This document shows positions 36,068-44,797 of a stretch of DNA of 57,662 nt, one piece after another. The translations under genes were made by a program, and so were the position numbers. The stretch's first letter is position 1; the number at the start of each line of letters is the position of its first letter. This stretch comes from Desulforhopalus sp. IMCC35007 (GTDB lineage Bacteria > Desulfobacterota > Desulfobulbia > Desulfobulbales > Desulfocapsaceae): assembly GCF_005116575.1 (NCBI RefSeq), contig NZ_SWCN01000029.1, positions 1-57,662 of the forward strand, given 5' to 3'. The notes under the pieces were generated by a model. It made no database searches. It had not been told where the DNA came from and was given only the letters and a program-made list of their open reading frames with translations.

Positions 36068-36842
36068 ACCGCTCAAAACCGTTTCCGACATCTTCTGGCC
36101 TGTGTGCATCGGATCCCAGCTGAAAGGATAATCCATGTGCCTGGGCCAGAGAGCGTATCCTGGTGTCTGGAAATGGTTCTCCCCTGATTTTTATCCCTGA
36201 GGTGTTGATCTCAAGGATCATGTTTTTTGTTGCAGCTGTCCTGAGAATCTCATCTATTTTCAGATAATGCTGGTCGTTGAGATGATGCCCTGGTACCCAG
36301 CGTAAAGCAGCATCAAGGTGGCAAAGCAGCGAGCCGCTCAGAACACTAATCGCCTCATGCAGCGTCTCGAGGTACATGCTAAAAAGCTTTTCTGGACCAA
36401 GCCTGAGCGCTCTTTCGATATGCTCAGGTCTTCTACTGAGAAGATTGAGGTGCTGCTCTTCGTCTTTGATTTTTAGAAAATGGCAGGAAATGCCGATCTG
36501 ATCCCAGTTTCTGGCAGACAGTCTTGACTGGAGTCTTTTTTTGCAATCGGGATTGTAGCCACATTCGACCCCAAGACCGATCCTGATGAGGTTCCGGTAT
36601 TTATTTTTCAGGCGCAGACCTTCGCTGAAATAGAAGTCAAAATCTTTTTCAGACAGCCAGGAAGGGTGGGGGGTAACAATACCTTCCTCCATGTGCTCAA
36701 GAAAGATAATGTGTTGTAATCCTTTTTGTACAGCTGCCTGTACGTATTCTTCCATCTTGCCTTCCGCGTGCCCGCAAAGACTCGTGTGGACGTGGGTATC
36801 ACAAAAAAAAGGGAGATTGAGTGCGGACCCCGAACCTGTCAT
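36048..36842 (-). CDS. PHP-domain phosphatase, histidinol-phosphatase-like
   Basis: 264 aa. The N-terminal PHP motif FCDTHVHTSLCGHAEGKMEEY (first metal ligands His-x-His), later EHMEE, GLGVECGYNPDC, GISCHFLK, LLCHLDAALRW and the closing GSDAHRPEDVG give the full set of metal-binding His/Asp positions. Resembles HisK/HisJ-type histidinol-phosphate phosphatases, but PHP members are diverse and no other his gene is present, so the substrate is unproven. The 3' end overlaps the HEAT/receiver gene end by 20 bases on the opposite strand. Confidence 0.83.
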   Translation of the reverse strand: MTGSGSALNLPFFCDTHVHTSLCGHAEGKMEEYVQAAVQKGLQHIIFLEHMEEGIVTPHPSWLSEKDFDFYFSEGLRLKNKYRNLIRIGLGVECGYNPDCKKRLQSRLSARNWDQIGISCHFLKIKDEEQHLNLLSRRPEHIERALRLGPEKLFSMYLETLHEAISVLSGSLLCHLDAALRWVPGHHLNDQHYLKIDEILRTAATKNMILEINTSGIKIRGEPFPDTRIRSLAQAHGLSFQLGSDAHRPEDVGNGFERFTEPPF

Positions 36843-36875
36843 GATCTGGGTCGGGGGTGCAGGTGTGCTGTAATA

Positions 36876-37079
36876 TCAGGCATTTCCTTTTGGGAAAAAA
36901 TGCAGGGTACCATCGATGTCAGAAGTGTCACAAAAATGACCGCGTTCGAGCTCGAAATCAAGGTATTCCTCAATGCCTTCAATCTTGAGGGAAATTGCCG
37001 GCCCGTCATGAAGATGATAAATTACCGTATCAACATGGGTTAAGTCTATGGCTCTATAAAATATTTTTGGTTTATGCAA
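36876..37079 (-). CDS. small hypothetical protein (67 aa)
   Basis: 67 aa from a TTG start, with GGAG about 11 bases upstream on the same strand. The sequence (for example TVIYHLHDGPAISLKIEGIE) is neither low-complexity nor hydrophobic and no family is recognised. It ends 33 bases before the PHP-domain gene, in the same direction, so they may form an operon. The possibility that it is non-coding remains, as the start codon is weak. Confidence 0.45.
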   Translation of the reverse strand: MHKPKIFYRAIDLTHVDTVIYHLHDGPAISLKIEGIEEYLDFELERGHFCDTSDIDGTLHFFPKGNA

Positions 37080-37365
37080 AATCTTTACTGCTCCAAGTTA
37101 CTGGCTGAAGGTTAATAATGTGGTACAACTGTCTGTGATATACGAAAAAAAACGTAAAACTGCAAGAGATTAGGTGGCTGGGATGCAGCAATTCTACAGG
37201 AAAACTGAAGGAAGAAGCACTTTGTAGTGAAAGTCGGATGCATCGGTTTGTTGGTAGATCGAATTAGGTTTACACGAGCGTACCATCTGTTTATTATACG
37301 CGGCTATATGGAAAAATCGAAACTCCCGTGCGGGGTCCAAAATAATATTTTATCTAGGTGGTGTA

Positions 37366-38325
37366 ATGAGTAATGAAACAAATAACGTAAAAGAGAAGAT
37401 GCTCTTTGGCAAAGACAAAAATCCATCTTCAATCGAACCGAAAAAGCTTACTCTGGACAGTCATATCAAATTCCGGTGTCATCCGGGCGTGAGTTGTTTT
37501 ACAGCTTGTTGCGGTGGTATCAAGATAATTCTGACACCGTACGATATCCTCCAGCTTACGAAAAGATTGGGGATTCCTGCTCATGAATTTCTGCACAAGT
37601 ATACCTTGCCGACCTATCTTGAAAAAACAGATATGCCAGGTATTATGATAAAAATGCGAGAGGAAGACAATAAGTGTCCTTTTGTTACGCCGGAAGGTTG
37701 CACTGTCTATACGGACAGGCCAACTGCCTGCAGATACTATCCCGTAGGAATGGCAGATTTTCATGAAGGCGGAAGCAGAGATGCGGACGGCAAGGAAAAT
37801 ACTGCCCAGGAGGAAAAATTCTTTTTTACCGTCCGGGAAGACCACTGCAAAGGCTTTGAGGAAGATAAAGAATGGACCGTACGCGAATGGAGAGAAGATC
37901 AGGGCGTTGATGTAAGAGATGAAATGAACAAGGATTGGCTGCGTCTTGTCATGCGCCGGAAATCCTTTGGCCTTCAGGCGACTCTTTCCGAGCAGGCCAA
38001 ACGCATGTTTTTTATGGCGTCGACAGACCTTGCAACGTTTCGCAGATTCATCTTTGAGAGTTCCTTCCTCGAAACCTATGTGCTTGATGAGGAAACGATT
38101 CAAAAACTTAAAGAAGATGATGTTGAGCTGATGTTATTTTCCTTTAAATATCTGGCTGCAACCCTTTTCGGTGCCCAGGCGCTTGAGATCAGGGAAGATA
38201 AGATCAAGGATAAAGTCGCCAAAATGAAAAAAGAGCAGGATGAATCAGTTAAACGTTCTGTCAAAGAATACGAGGAATTGAAAGCGCAAAGCCAAAAAGA
38301 GAAAAAAGAGACCGGCATCAAATAA
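37366..38325 (+). CDS. YkgJ-family cysteine cluster protein
   Basis: 319 aa. The N-terminal half holds the YkgJ/UPF0153 cysteine cluster: C47 and C53 in FRCHPGVSCFTACCGG with C57-C58, then KCPFVTPEGCTVYTDRPTACRYYPVG with three further Cys. These probably bind Zn2+ or an Fe-S cluster. The C-terminal third is charged and helical and ends in a Lys/Glu-rich tail. Biochemical role unknown. AGGTGG precedes the ATG. The 286 bases before it hold no gene; a bidirectional terminator follows. Confidence 0.85.
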   Translation: MSNETNNVKEKMLFGKDKNPSSIEPKKLTLDSHIKFRCHPGVSCFTACCGGIKIILTPYDILQLTKRLGIPAHEFLHKYTLPTYLEKTDMPGIMIKMREEDNKCPFVTPEGCTVYTDRPTACRYYPVGMADFHEGGSRDADGKENTAQEEKFFFTVREDHCKGFEEDKEWTVREWREDQGVDVRDEMNKDWLRLVMRRKSFGLQATLSEQAKRMFFMASTDLATFRRFIFESSFLETYVLDEETIQKLKEDDVELMLFSFKYLAATLFGAQALEIREDKIKDKVAKMKKEQDESVKRSVKEYEELKAQSQKEKKETGIK

Positions 38326-38348
38326 CCGTCATCACATAAGTATCAAAT

Positions 38349-38388
38349 AAAAAAGGGTGTGTGGAAATTTTTCCACACACCCTTTTTT
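38349..38388. terminator. bidirectional terminator between YkgJ-family gene and PFOR
   Basis: GGGTGTGTGGAA (38355-38366) pairs perfectly with TTCCACACACCC (38371-38382) around a four-base loop. It is flanked by a run of A on the left and T on the right, so it can act on both strands for the two convergent genes. Confidence 0.93.
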
Positions 38389-38442
38389 ATTTATAAACTA
38401 TGCTCCCATCTGAAATGTACCAGATGGGAGGTTCTGTACTGA

Positions 38443-41400
38443 CTACTCTTTTTCTTCAGCTTCTGGCTCAAGTGCTGCCGCGAGGCTCTTGAGGAACTTC
38501 CAGCTTTTGAGAACATCTTTCTGGGATTCAGCAAGGAGCGCATCAGCAGATGCAGCATTCACACGTTTGAGCATTCTGTAACGGTTTTCACCCAGTGCGT
38601 ACTCTTCAAAGCTGATTGATGGCTCTGCTTTTGAGTCGATAATCAGTGGGTTCTTATTCTCATCTTCAAGCTGTGGATTGTATCTGTAGAGCGGCCAGTG
38701 ACCACAGGCTACAGCTTTCTTCTGCTGCTCAAGACCAAGAGCCATGTTGATTCCATGGTTAATACAATGTGAGTAGGCGATAATCAGTGATGGTCCATCA
38801 TAGGCTTCGGCTTCAGCAATTGCCTTGATAGCCTGGCTTGGGTTGGCACCTATACTGATCTGAGCCACGTAGACGTTGCCATAGGTGGCAAAGATCATAC
38901 CCATATTTTTCTTGGGCATTTTCTTGCCGCCTGCAGCAAACTGAGCAGTCGCTGCACGTGGGGTGGATTTTGACATCTGGCCACCGGTATTGGAGTAGAC
39001 CTCTGTATCGAGTACCAGAATGTTAACATTCTCGCCTGATGCCAGAACATGATCAACACCACCGTAGCCAATATCATAGGCCCAGCCATCACCACCAAAT
39101 GCCCAAACAGATTTCTTCACCAGATAATCGGTGACGGGCACGAGGCGTTTGGCTATAGCATTGCTGCTCTTGGCCAGAACTGCCTTTAATTCTGCTACCC
39201 GCACGCGCTGTGCCTCGATTTCGGTCTGCGTGGCCTGGCTAGCCTTGAGGATGGAGTCAGCAAGTTCCTGGCTGATAATTCCAGCTTCAACACCTGATGC
39301 GATAAGTTCTTTCGCCTGAGCGGCAAGCTTATTAACAGTCGTTCTCATACCTGCTGCGAACTCTGCATTGTCTTCAAACAGAGAGTTTGCCCAGGTAGGA
39401 CCGCGTCCGTCGTCACGCTTGCAGTATGGGGTTGTTGGCAGGTTACCGCCATAAATGGAGGAACAACCAGTGGCATTACCGATCATCAGTCTGTCACCGA
39501 ACATCTGTGATACCAGCTTCACGTAAGGAGTCTCACCACAACCGGCACAGGCTCCGGAGAACTCGAAAAGTGGACGCATTAACTGGCTGCCTTTAATGGT
39601 GGCAACGTTAATGTCAGCAGGATTAATTTCAGGCAGGCTTAAGAAGTACTCGACATTCTTGGACTCACGCTGTTTGACTTCCTCTGAGTTTGGAATCATG
39701 ACGAGTGCTTTTGTTTTCGCAGGACAAACACTTACACAGAGGGTACAGCCACAGCAGTCTTCGGTGAAAATCTGCAGGGTGAATTTTTGATCCTTGAACT
39801 GCTTACCAACCGCATCTTTTGCAAGATATGATTCCGGTGCATCTTTTATTTCAGGAACAATCTTAATTCTGTTGGCGGCATGTGGGCAGACAAGCGCACA
39901 TTGACCACACTGGATACAGTTATCAGGAATCCATTGTGGAACGGATACCGCGATATTTCTCTTTTCGTACTGGGTGGTGCCTGTAGGCCAGGTTCCATCA
40001 GCAGGAATCTGAGAAACTTTCAACCTGTCGCCGTTACCTTCAATGATTTTTGCGGTAACTTCCTTGACGAACTTGGGTGCGTTCTCTGGTACAACAGATG
40101 GAATTTGTTTGCCGTCTACAGTGTTTCCAAGAGGAACTTGCACGATATTTTTAACAGCACCATCCACCGCGCCGTAGTTCATTTCAACGACTTTGTCACC
40201 TTTTTTACCGTAGGTTTTCTTGATTGCACCTTTGATCGCTGCAATCGCTTCTTCCTGGGTAAGAATTCCTGAAATGAGGAAGAAGGCGGTCTGCATGATC
40301 ATATTGATACGGGCACCAAGACCTAACGCCAGTCCAAGAGAAACAGCATCTATGATATAGAGTTTTGCTTTTTTATTGATCAGATCCTGCTGAACCTTAC
40401 CTGGTAACTCAGACCATACCTGGTCTTTGTTAAAGCCTGTGGTCAGGAGGAAGGTTCCACCATCTTCAAGGTTTTTCAGCATGTCAACCTGATTGAGGAA
40501 GGTGAAATTATGGCAGGCAATAAAGTTTGCTTTATTGATCAGATAAGGAGCAACTACCGGGTTCTTACCAAAACGCAGGTGACTGGTTGTGATAGAACCA
40601 GACTTTTTGGAGTCGTAAACAAAGTAACCCTGCGCTGAGTTTGGTGTCTCTGTACCAATAATTTTGATGGTGTTTTTATTGGCACCAACGGTACCATCGG
40701 AACCGAGACCAAAGAACATCGCACGGTAGACATCGGAACCTTCGATGTTAAAGGAACGATCGTAATCAAGGCTTGCAAAGGTGACATCGTCGTTTGGTCC
40801 AACGCAATATTTGCTCTTTGGAGCCATGGACTTCATATTGTCAAAGACTGCCTTAACCATTGCAGGGGTAAACTCAGCAGACCCCAGACCATAGCGACCA
40901 GAGAGAACAATTGGTGGGTAAACGGTGCTGTTGGTCTCAGCTGCTTCGCCGATTGCTGCACGTACATCGAGGTAGAGTGGGTCGCCAGGTGCTCCGGGCT
41001 CTTTTGTTCGGTCAAGAACGGTGATCCGGCCAACTGTCTCAGGCAGGGCGTTCACCATAGCCTTGCAGTCAAATGGTCGATAGAGACGAACCATGACCAT
41101 ACCGACTTTTTCTCCCTGGCTGATCAGGTAATCCACGGTTGCAGCGGCGGTTTCACAGCCTGAACCCATCATGACAATGACGTTCTCTGCATCGGGGGCA
41201 CCATGATAGTCAAAGAGATGGTACTGGCGACCGGTGATGGCCGCGAACTTGTTCATGGTGTCCTGAACGATATTTGGTACGGCGTTGTAATATTTATTGA
41301 CGGTCTCACGACCAGTGAAATAAACGTCAGGGTTTTGGGCGGTACCGCGAATGGTTGGGTGATCTGGAGACAGGGCTCTCGATCTGTGCGCAACAACCAG

Positions 41401-41994
41401 ATCCTCATCAATCATCTCACGCATCTGATCGAAGCTGACTTCTTCAATTTTTTGAATTTCGTGGGAGGTTCTGAAACCATCAAAAAAGTGAACAAAAGGA
41501 ATGCGTGAAGCGAGAGTTGACTGGGTGGCGATAAGTGACATATCCATTGCCTGCTGCACATTTTCAGCACAAAGCATGGCCCAGCCGGTTGCACGGGCTG
41601 AATAGATATCACTGTGGTCGCCGAAAATGGACAGCCCCTGGCAGGCAATGGCACGCGCAGTAACGTGGAAAACGGTTGGGGTCAGTTCGCCCGCAATTTT
41701 GTACATGTTGGGGATCATCAGGAGCAGGCCCTGGGAGGCCGTAAAAGTGGTACAGAGGGCTCCGGTTGTGAGTGATCCATGGATGGAACCGGCAACACCA
41801 GCTTCAGATTGCATCTGATTGACAATGGGTACGGTGCCCCATATGTTCTTCTGCAAAGTCGCTGATTTAGTATCAGCTTCAGCTGCAAGTGGGGTCGATG
41901 GAGTAATAGGGTAAAGAGTGATGACTTCACTTGTGGCGTAGGCAACGTGGGTACATGCCTGATTGCCGTCAATAGTTACCATCTTTCGCGACAT
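38443..41994 (-). CDS. nifJ: pyruvate:ferredoxin (flavodoxin) oxidoreductase
   Basis: 1183 aa single-chain PFOR that oxidises pyruvate to acetyl-CoA and CO2 while reducing ferredoxin. The order is N-terminal domain I (YATSEVITLYPITPSTPLAA), domain II, the gamma-like domain (FFGLGSDGTVGANKN), two 4Fe-4S ferredoxin motifs CIQCGQCALVCPHAA (about 693) and CCGCTLCVSVCPAKT, then the TPP-binding region with the third cluster Cys (FSGACAGCGETPY; IGNATGCSSIYGGNLPTTPY; GGDGWAYDIGYGG). The length is normal. AGGAG lies eight bases before the ATG. A central carbon enzyme of anaerobes; it stands as a single gene. Confidence 0.97.
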   Translation of the reverse strand: MSRKMVTIDGNQACTHVAYATSEVITLYPITPSTPLAAEADTKSATLQKNIWGTVPIVNQMQSEAGVAGSIHGSLTTGALCTTFTASQGLLLMIPNMYKIAGELTPTVFHVTARAIACQGLSIFGDHSDIYSARATGWAMLCAENVQQAMDMSLIATQSTLASRIPFVHFFDGFRTSHEIQKIEEVSFDQMREMIDEDLVVAHRSRALSPDHPTIRGTAQNPDVYFTGRETVNKYYNAVPNIVQDTMNKFAAITGRQYHLFDYHGAPDAENVIVMMGSGCETAAATVDYLISQGEKVGMVMVRLYRPFDCKAMVNALPETVGRITVLDRTKEPGAPGDPLYLDVRAAIGEAAETNSTVYPPIVLSGRYGLGSAEFTPAMVKAVFDNMKSMAPKSKYCVGPNDDVTFASLDYDRSFNIEGSDVYRAMFFGLGSDGTVGANKNTIKIIGTETPNSAQGYFVYDSKKSGSITTSHLRFGKNPVVAPYLINKANFIACHNFTFLNQVDMLKNLEDGGTFLLTTGFNKDQVWSELPGKVQQDLINKKAKLYIIDAVSLGLALGLGARINMIMQTAFFLISGILTQEEAIAAIKGAIKKTYGKKGDKVVEMNYGAVDGAVKNIVQVPLGNTVDGKQIPSVVPENAPKFVKEVTAKIIEGNGDRLKVSQIPADGTWPTGTTQYEKRNIAVSVPQWIPDNCIQCGQCALVCPHAANRIKIVPEIKDAPESYLAKDAVGKQFKDQKFTLQIFTEDCCGCTLCVSVCPAKTKALVMIPNSEEVKQRESKNVEYFLSLPEINPADINVATIKGSQLMRPLFEFSGACAGCGETPYVKLVSQMFGDRLMIGNATGCSSIYGGNLPTTPYCKRDDGRGPTWANSLFEDNAEFAAGMRTTVNKLAAQAKELIASGVEAGIISQELADSILKASQATQTEIEAQRVRVAELKAVLAKSSNAIAKRLVPVTDYLVKKSVWAFGGDGWAYDIGYGGVDHVLASGENVNILVLDTEVYSNTGGQMSKSTPRAATAQFAAGGKKMPKKNMGMIFATYGNVYVAQISIGANPSQAIKAIAEAEAYDGPSLIIAYSHCINHGINMALGLEQQKKAVACGHWPLYRYNPQLEDENKNPLIIDSKAEPSISFEEYALGENRYRMLKRVNAASADALLAESQKDVLKSWKFLKSLAAALEPEAEEKE

Positions 41995-42862
41995 GATGTG
42001 TTCTCCTTTGTTTTACTATTAGTTGTGCCTGTAAGGTGGCGAAAACCGCATGAATAGTATTAAATGACTCTGAAAGGCGTGTTCTGTCGTGCAAGAAACA
42101 ACCCGTGATACTAGTCTAGAATTCACCGAATTACAACATATACAGAGTAATTTAACGCCGGTAAGTATAGGATATTTCCATTAGTCCTGCAATGGATGAG
42201 AAATATTGATTGGTATTATAAGTAAAACAAAACAGTGGCTGGAGGAAACGCTCTGTAATGTCCATTTTTTCCGGTAACTTTTGCCCTCGTTTTTGTCTGT
42301 TGAAAAGAATGTATAACAAAGCAGATTCAGGAGTCTGTACTTGTCGATTTGTGGCTGGTTTTTTCTTTTGAAAAATAAATTACCATCAAGACTGAATCCC
42401 GTTCTGAGTGTTAAAATAGTGAATTATTACTCTCTGTTAAATATCTTGTTCGTCGCATTTACAGGCAGAGATCTACCAGGGAATACATCTTTAAACAATC
42501 GATGGGAAACGAATTCCGGCGTATTGTTTAGCAGGTTTTGTTGGTTAAGCCTATGGAGTGCTCCTTGAGGGAAGCTGCTGCCGGGAGAGCGAATCGTTTT
42601 CTCAAGAGCTGGTCATCTTTGCAGATTACTGGGTTTTTTTTAAACCGTATAAGTTTAACCATTCTACGGGAAAATGTAGTTCTCAAGCCGGTTACCCGGA
42701 TTTTCGTTGAGCAGACAGACCAGCTTTTGTTGTGTATTAGTTTCAGCCTGATACAGAACAGGATGCGTTCGTTCAACTGTATAAAAAAGAATGTTTGGCA
42801 GGCACAAGCCAATATGCACAGCCTCGAGGCTGTTTGGGGTTAACAGGGAGGTTTCTAACCAA
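41995..42862. other. 868-base stretch without a supported gene
   Basis: It lies between the divergent PFOR and class IV aminotransferase genes. Short reading frames exist on both strands around 42528-42843, but none has a good ribosome-binding site, a recognisable family or a consistent frame. The part near 42000-42100 carries the PFOR leader. A 16-bp perfect palindrome (42818-42833) lies just before the aminotransferase. The rest could hold promoters, a small RNA or a decayed gene. I could not identify any RNA family. Confidence 0.5.
42818..42833. repeat. 16-bp perfect palindrome upstream of the aminotransferase gene
   Basis: ACAGCCTCGAGGCTGT reads the same on both strands and ends 29 bases before the ATG at 42863. 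It could be an operator for a dimeric regulator or a small hairpin near the ribosome-binding site GGGAGG at 42846. Confidence 0.5.
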
Positions 42863-43573
42863 ATGCAGGAAGAACTTCAACTTTTTGAAACGATTTTATG
42901 GAGTAAAGGGTCTGGCTTTTTTTTGCTGGACGAGCATCTCAGACGTTTGCAAAATGGAGCCCGGTTTTTTAAGTTCTCAGTTGATCTCGAAAAGGTGATC
43001 ATTGAACTGGAAAACAAAAGTGAGGGTTTTTCAACGGAAAACCAGCGTGTCCGTCTTGTACTTGAAAAAGATGGCCGGATTTCTGTTTTGGCCACTCCAT
43101 GGGAGCTTCCTCCTTTTCTCACATTGCCTCTTGCTGAAGATGCCCTGCAGCGGCCAGCTGTTCAGCGTATACGGTTTGCAGATGCTCCCGTTTCTGATAG
43201 TGGCCCATTCCGATCTTATAAAACCACCTGTAGACCTGAATACGATAGTGAGTACAGGAGGGTGGTAAAAAGAGGAGAACTTGATGCAATTTTCTGCAAT
43301 GTTAGAGGAGAGGTTACCGAAGGCTGTATCAGTAACATCATTATTTTAAAAGATGGCATCTATTTCACTCCCCCCCTAAGCTGTGGAATACTTCCAGGGG
43401 TTATGAGAGCACAGTTGCTGGCTCGTTCGCAGAGCTCTCCGCCCCTTCTTGAGCAGGTTTTGACAAGAGGTGATGTGGAGAAGGCGGATGCTGTCTTTAT
43501 CTGTAATTCGGTGCGGGGAGTGGTTCGTGTAACTCTAATGACCCCGGATAAAACCCAATCTCCTGCCTTGTAG
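42863..43573 (+). CDS. class IV aminotransferase, aminodeoxychorismate lyase-like
   Basis: 236 aa from ATG 42863, preceded by GGGAGG 11 bases upstream; a longer in-frame reading (from 42791) has no such site. PLP fold-type IV: N-terminal LQLFETILWSKGSGFFLLDEH, the probable PLP Lys in FRSYKTTCRPEY, the GEVTEGCISNIIILKDG block and YFTPPLSCGILPGVMRAQLL. The shape fits PabC (p-aminobenzoate formation for folate) or a D-amino-acid/branched-chain aminotransferase. PabC is favoured by the short length. No pabA or pabB is adjacent; folC lies about 9 kb away. Confidence 0.75.
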   Translation: MQEELQLFETILWSKGSGFFLLDEHLRRLQNGARFFKFSVDLEKVIIELENKSEGFSTENQRVRLVLEKDGRISVLATPWELPPFLTLPLAEDALQRPAVQRIRFADAPVSDSGPFRSYKTTCRPEYDSEYRRVVKRGELDAIFCNVRGEVTEGCISNIIILKDGIYFTPPLSCGILPGVMRAQLLARSQSSPPLLEQVLTRGDVEKADAVFICNSVRGVVRVTLMTPDKTQSPAL

Positions 43574-43685
43574 TTCTTACAAGATTAATGGCCACTCCAT
43601 AAGGCACCGGGTAGATTTTGAGATAGGTCTTGATCCTGGTCAAAATATTGAGTGATTCGGGAATTCCGTGGTGTTTGAGTCTGTG

Positions 43686-44201
43686 CTAGTGGACCAGAGT
43701 GTTGTCGTCTTCCGGTGAGATCTGCACCGGTGGAATGATCAGGCCGTGATCTTTTCCAAGTTCACGAATAATGGTCATAAATGAGGATGGCAGAGGAATT
43801 TCACGCTCTTCTATCAAATAGCCGTATTCGGCGGCTTTGAGCAAGGTTGCTGAACTGTCTTCGCCTTCCTGACTGTCACACAAGGTCTGGATCCGCAGGG
43901 CATCTGTTAAATGCCTGCAGAGAAAACCTAAACTGTCTTTTAAGCCGAGCAGTTCCTGCTCTATTGTCCCCCAGTTGTTTGCTCTAAATGCCGTAAAGCG
44001 AGGCTCAGGGTTGGGCGTACCAAAAACTTCGTTGGTGATTGATCCCGCAAGCATTGAAATCTCCGCTTTTTCCAGGCCTGTCTGTTGTTTCTCAAGACGG
44101 GTTCGAAGTGCTTTAAAAAGGAGCATCTGCACAAGGCCCACAGCTTCTCGAAGAGAGAGCAGCAGTTGGGATTTCTTATCACTCTGTCCTGCTTCCATCA
44201 T
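43686..44201 (-). CDS. hypothetical helical protein (171 aa)
   Basis: 171 aa, largely alpha-helical by composition, with no membrane helix or signal peptide. Blocks such as LLLSLREAVGLVQMLLFKAL and LEKAEISMLAGSITNEVFG look like coiled helices. No family recognised. It follows the DUF493 gene with an 11-base gap in the same direction, so the two are probably co-transcribed. Two adjacent ATG codons start it; the first is used here. The C-terminus is acidic (ISPEDDNTLVH). Confidence 0.7.
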   Translation of the reverse strand: MMEAGQSDKKSQLLLSLREAVGLVQMLLFKALRTRLEKQQTGLEKAEISMLAGSITNEVFGTPNPEPRFTAFRANNWGTIEQELLGLKDSLGFLCRHLTDALRIQTLCDSQEGEDSSATLLKAAEYGYLIEEREIPLPSSFMTIIRELGKDHGLIIPPVQISPEDDNTLVH

Positions 44202-44212
44202 GGGTCTGCTTC

Positions 44213-44494
44213 CTATAGGACAATCTTTACCGCCGCTGCGGTTTTCAGAGTTTCATAGATACTGAGGCGTACCTCTTCACTTGTCACCACAAGCTCTGCG
44301 TTGAGGCTGTGGTATTTCCCTTTTGAAGACATATGGGAGTGGCTGATGGAGACATCCAGTGGAGCACAGGCGGAGGTGATGACCTCTTTGAGTAAGGTGC
44401 AGTCTTCTCCAATAACCTTGTAGCTCCAGGTGCACGGGTATTCAATTTCGGGCCGCTCTATACAATTCTCGGATGGTTTATTGTTCAGTAACAT
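44213..44494 (-). CDS. DUF493 (YbeD/HP0495-like) family protein
   Basis: 93 aa. The pattern EIEYPCTWSYKVIGED, then SKGKYHSLNAELVVTSEEVR and a final VKIVL-type strand, is the DUF493 ferredoxin-like fold, probably a regulatory ACT-like module. In E. coli YbeD neighbours lipoate genes, but there are none here. It is the first gene of a pair with the 171-aa protein and is divergent from the PAS hybrid kinase. Confidence 0.85.
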   Translation of the reverse strand: MLLNNKPSENCIERPEIEYPCTWSYKVIGEDCTLLKEVITSACAPLDVSISHSHMSSKGKYHSLNAELVVTSEEVRLSIYETLKTAAAVKIVL

Positions 44495-44797
44495 AGCTGT
44501 TTAAATAATTTTTTGACTGATAAAAAGGGAGTTGTGTCATTTACTCCACAATTAATAATGAATGCAGCTCAAAGAGTCAAGGGTAAGAAAGGTATAGCTA
44601 TTGTGGAGAAAAATCAAAAATATCGTAACTATCTGTAATAGTTTTTTGTAATCAGCTAGAGACAGTGGTACAATTTTGAAAAAGGCGCAGGTTGTGGGAT
44701 GTGTTTTCAATAGGATATATCTAACATAGCGTTAACATGGACTTTTACCGAAAAAGATCTGGGCTGGAGTACATACATAAACAAGAGAGAGTATGTT
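44495..44797. other. AT-rich intergenic region between divergent genes
   Basis: 303 bases holding the promoters of the DUF493 pair and the PAS hybrid kinase. Two very short frames, 26 codons beginning at 44560 and 25 codons at 44737-44814 (the latter running into the kinase start), have no recognisable product. No repeat or clear -35/-10 pair was judged certain. Confidence 0.4.

Noticed and set aside
37180-37365. Possible riboswitch in the leader of the YkgJ-family gene
   Set aside because: Some GC-rich words repeat, but no complete helix set of a known class could be drawn.
37429-38103. 224-aa minus-strand frame opposite the YkgJ-family gene
   Set aside because: The Cys cluster on the plus strand is diagnostic, so the minus frame is a shadow.
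42538-42843. 101-aa and 94-aa opposing frames in the large intergenic region
   Set aside because: Neither has a ribosome-binding site, family match or consistent start; kept only as part of the gene-free stretch.
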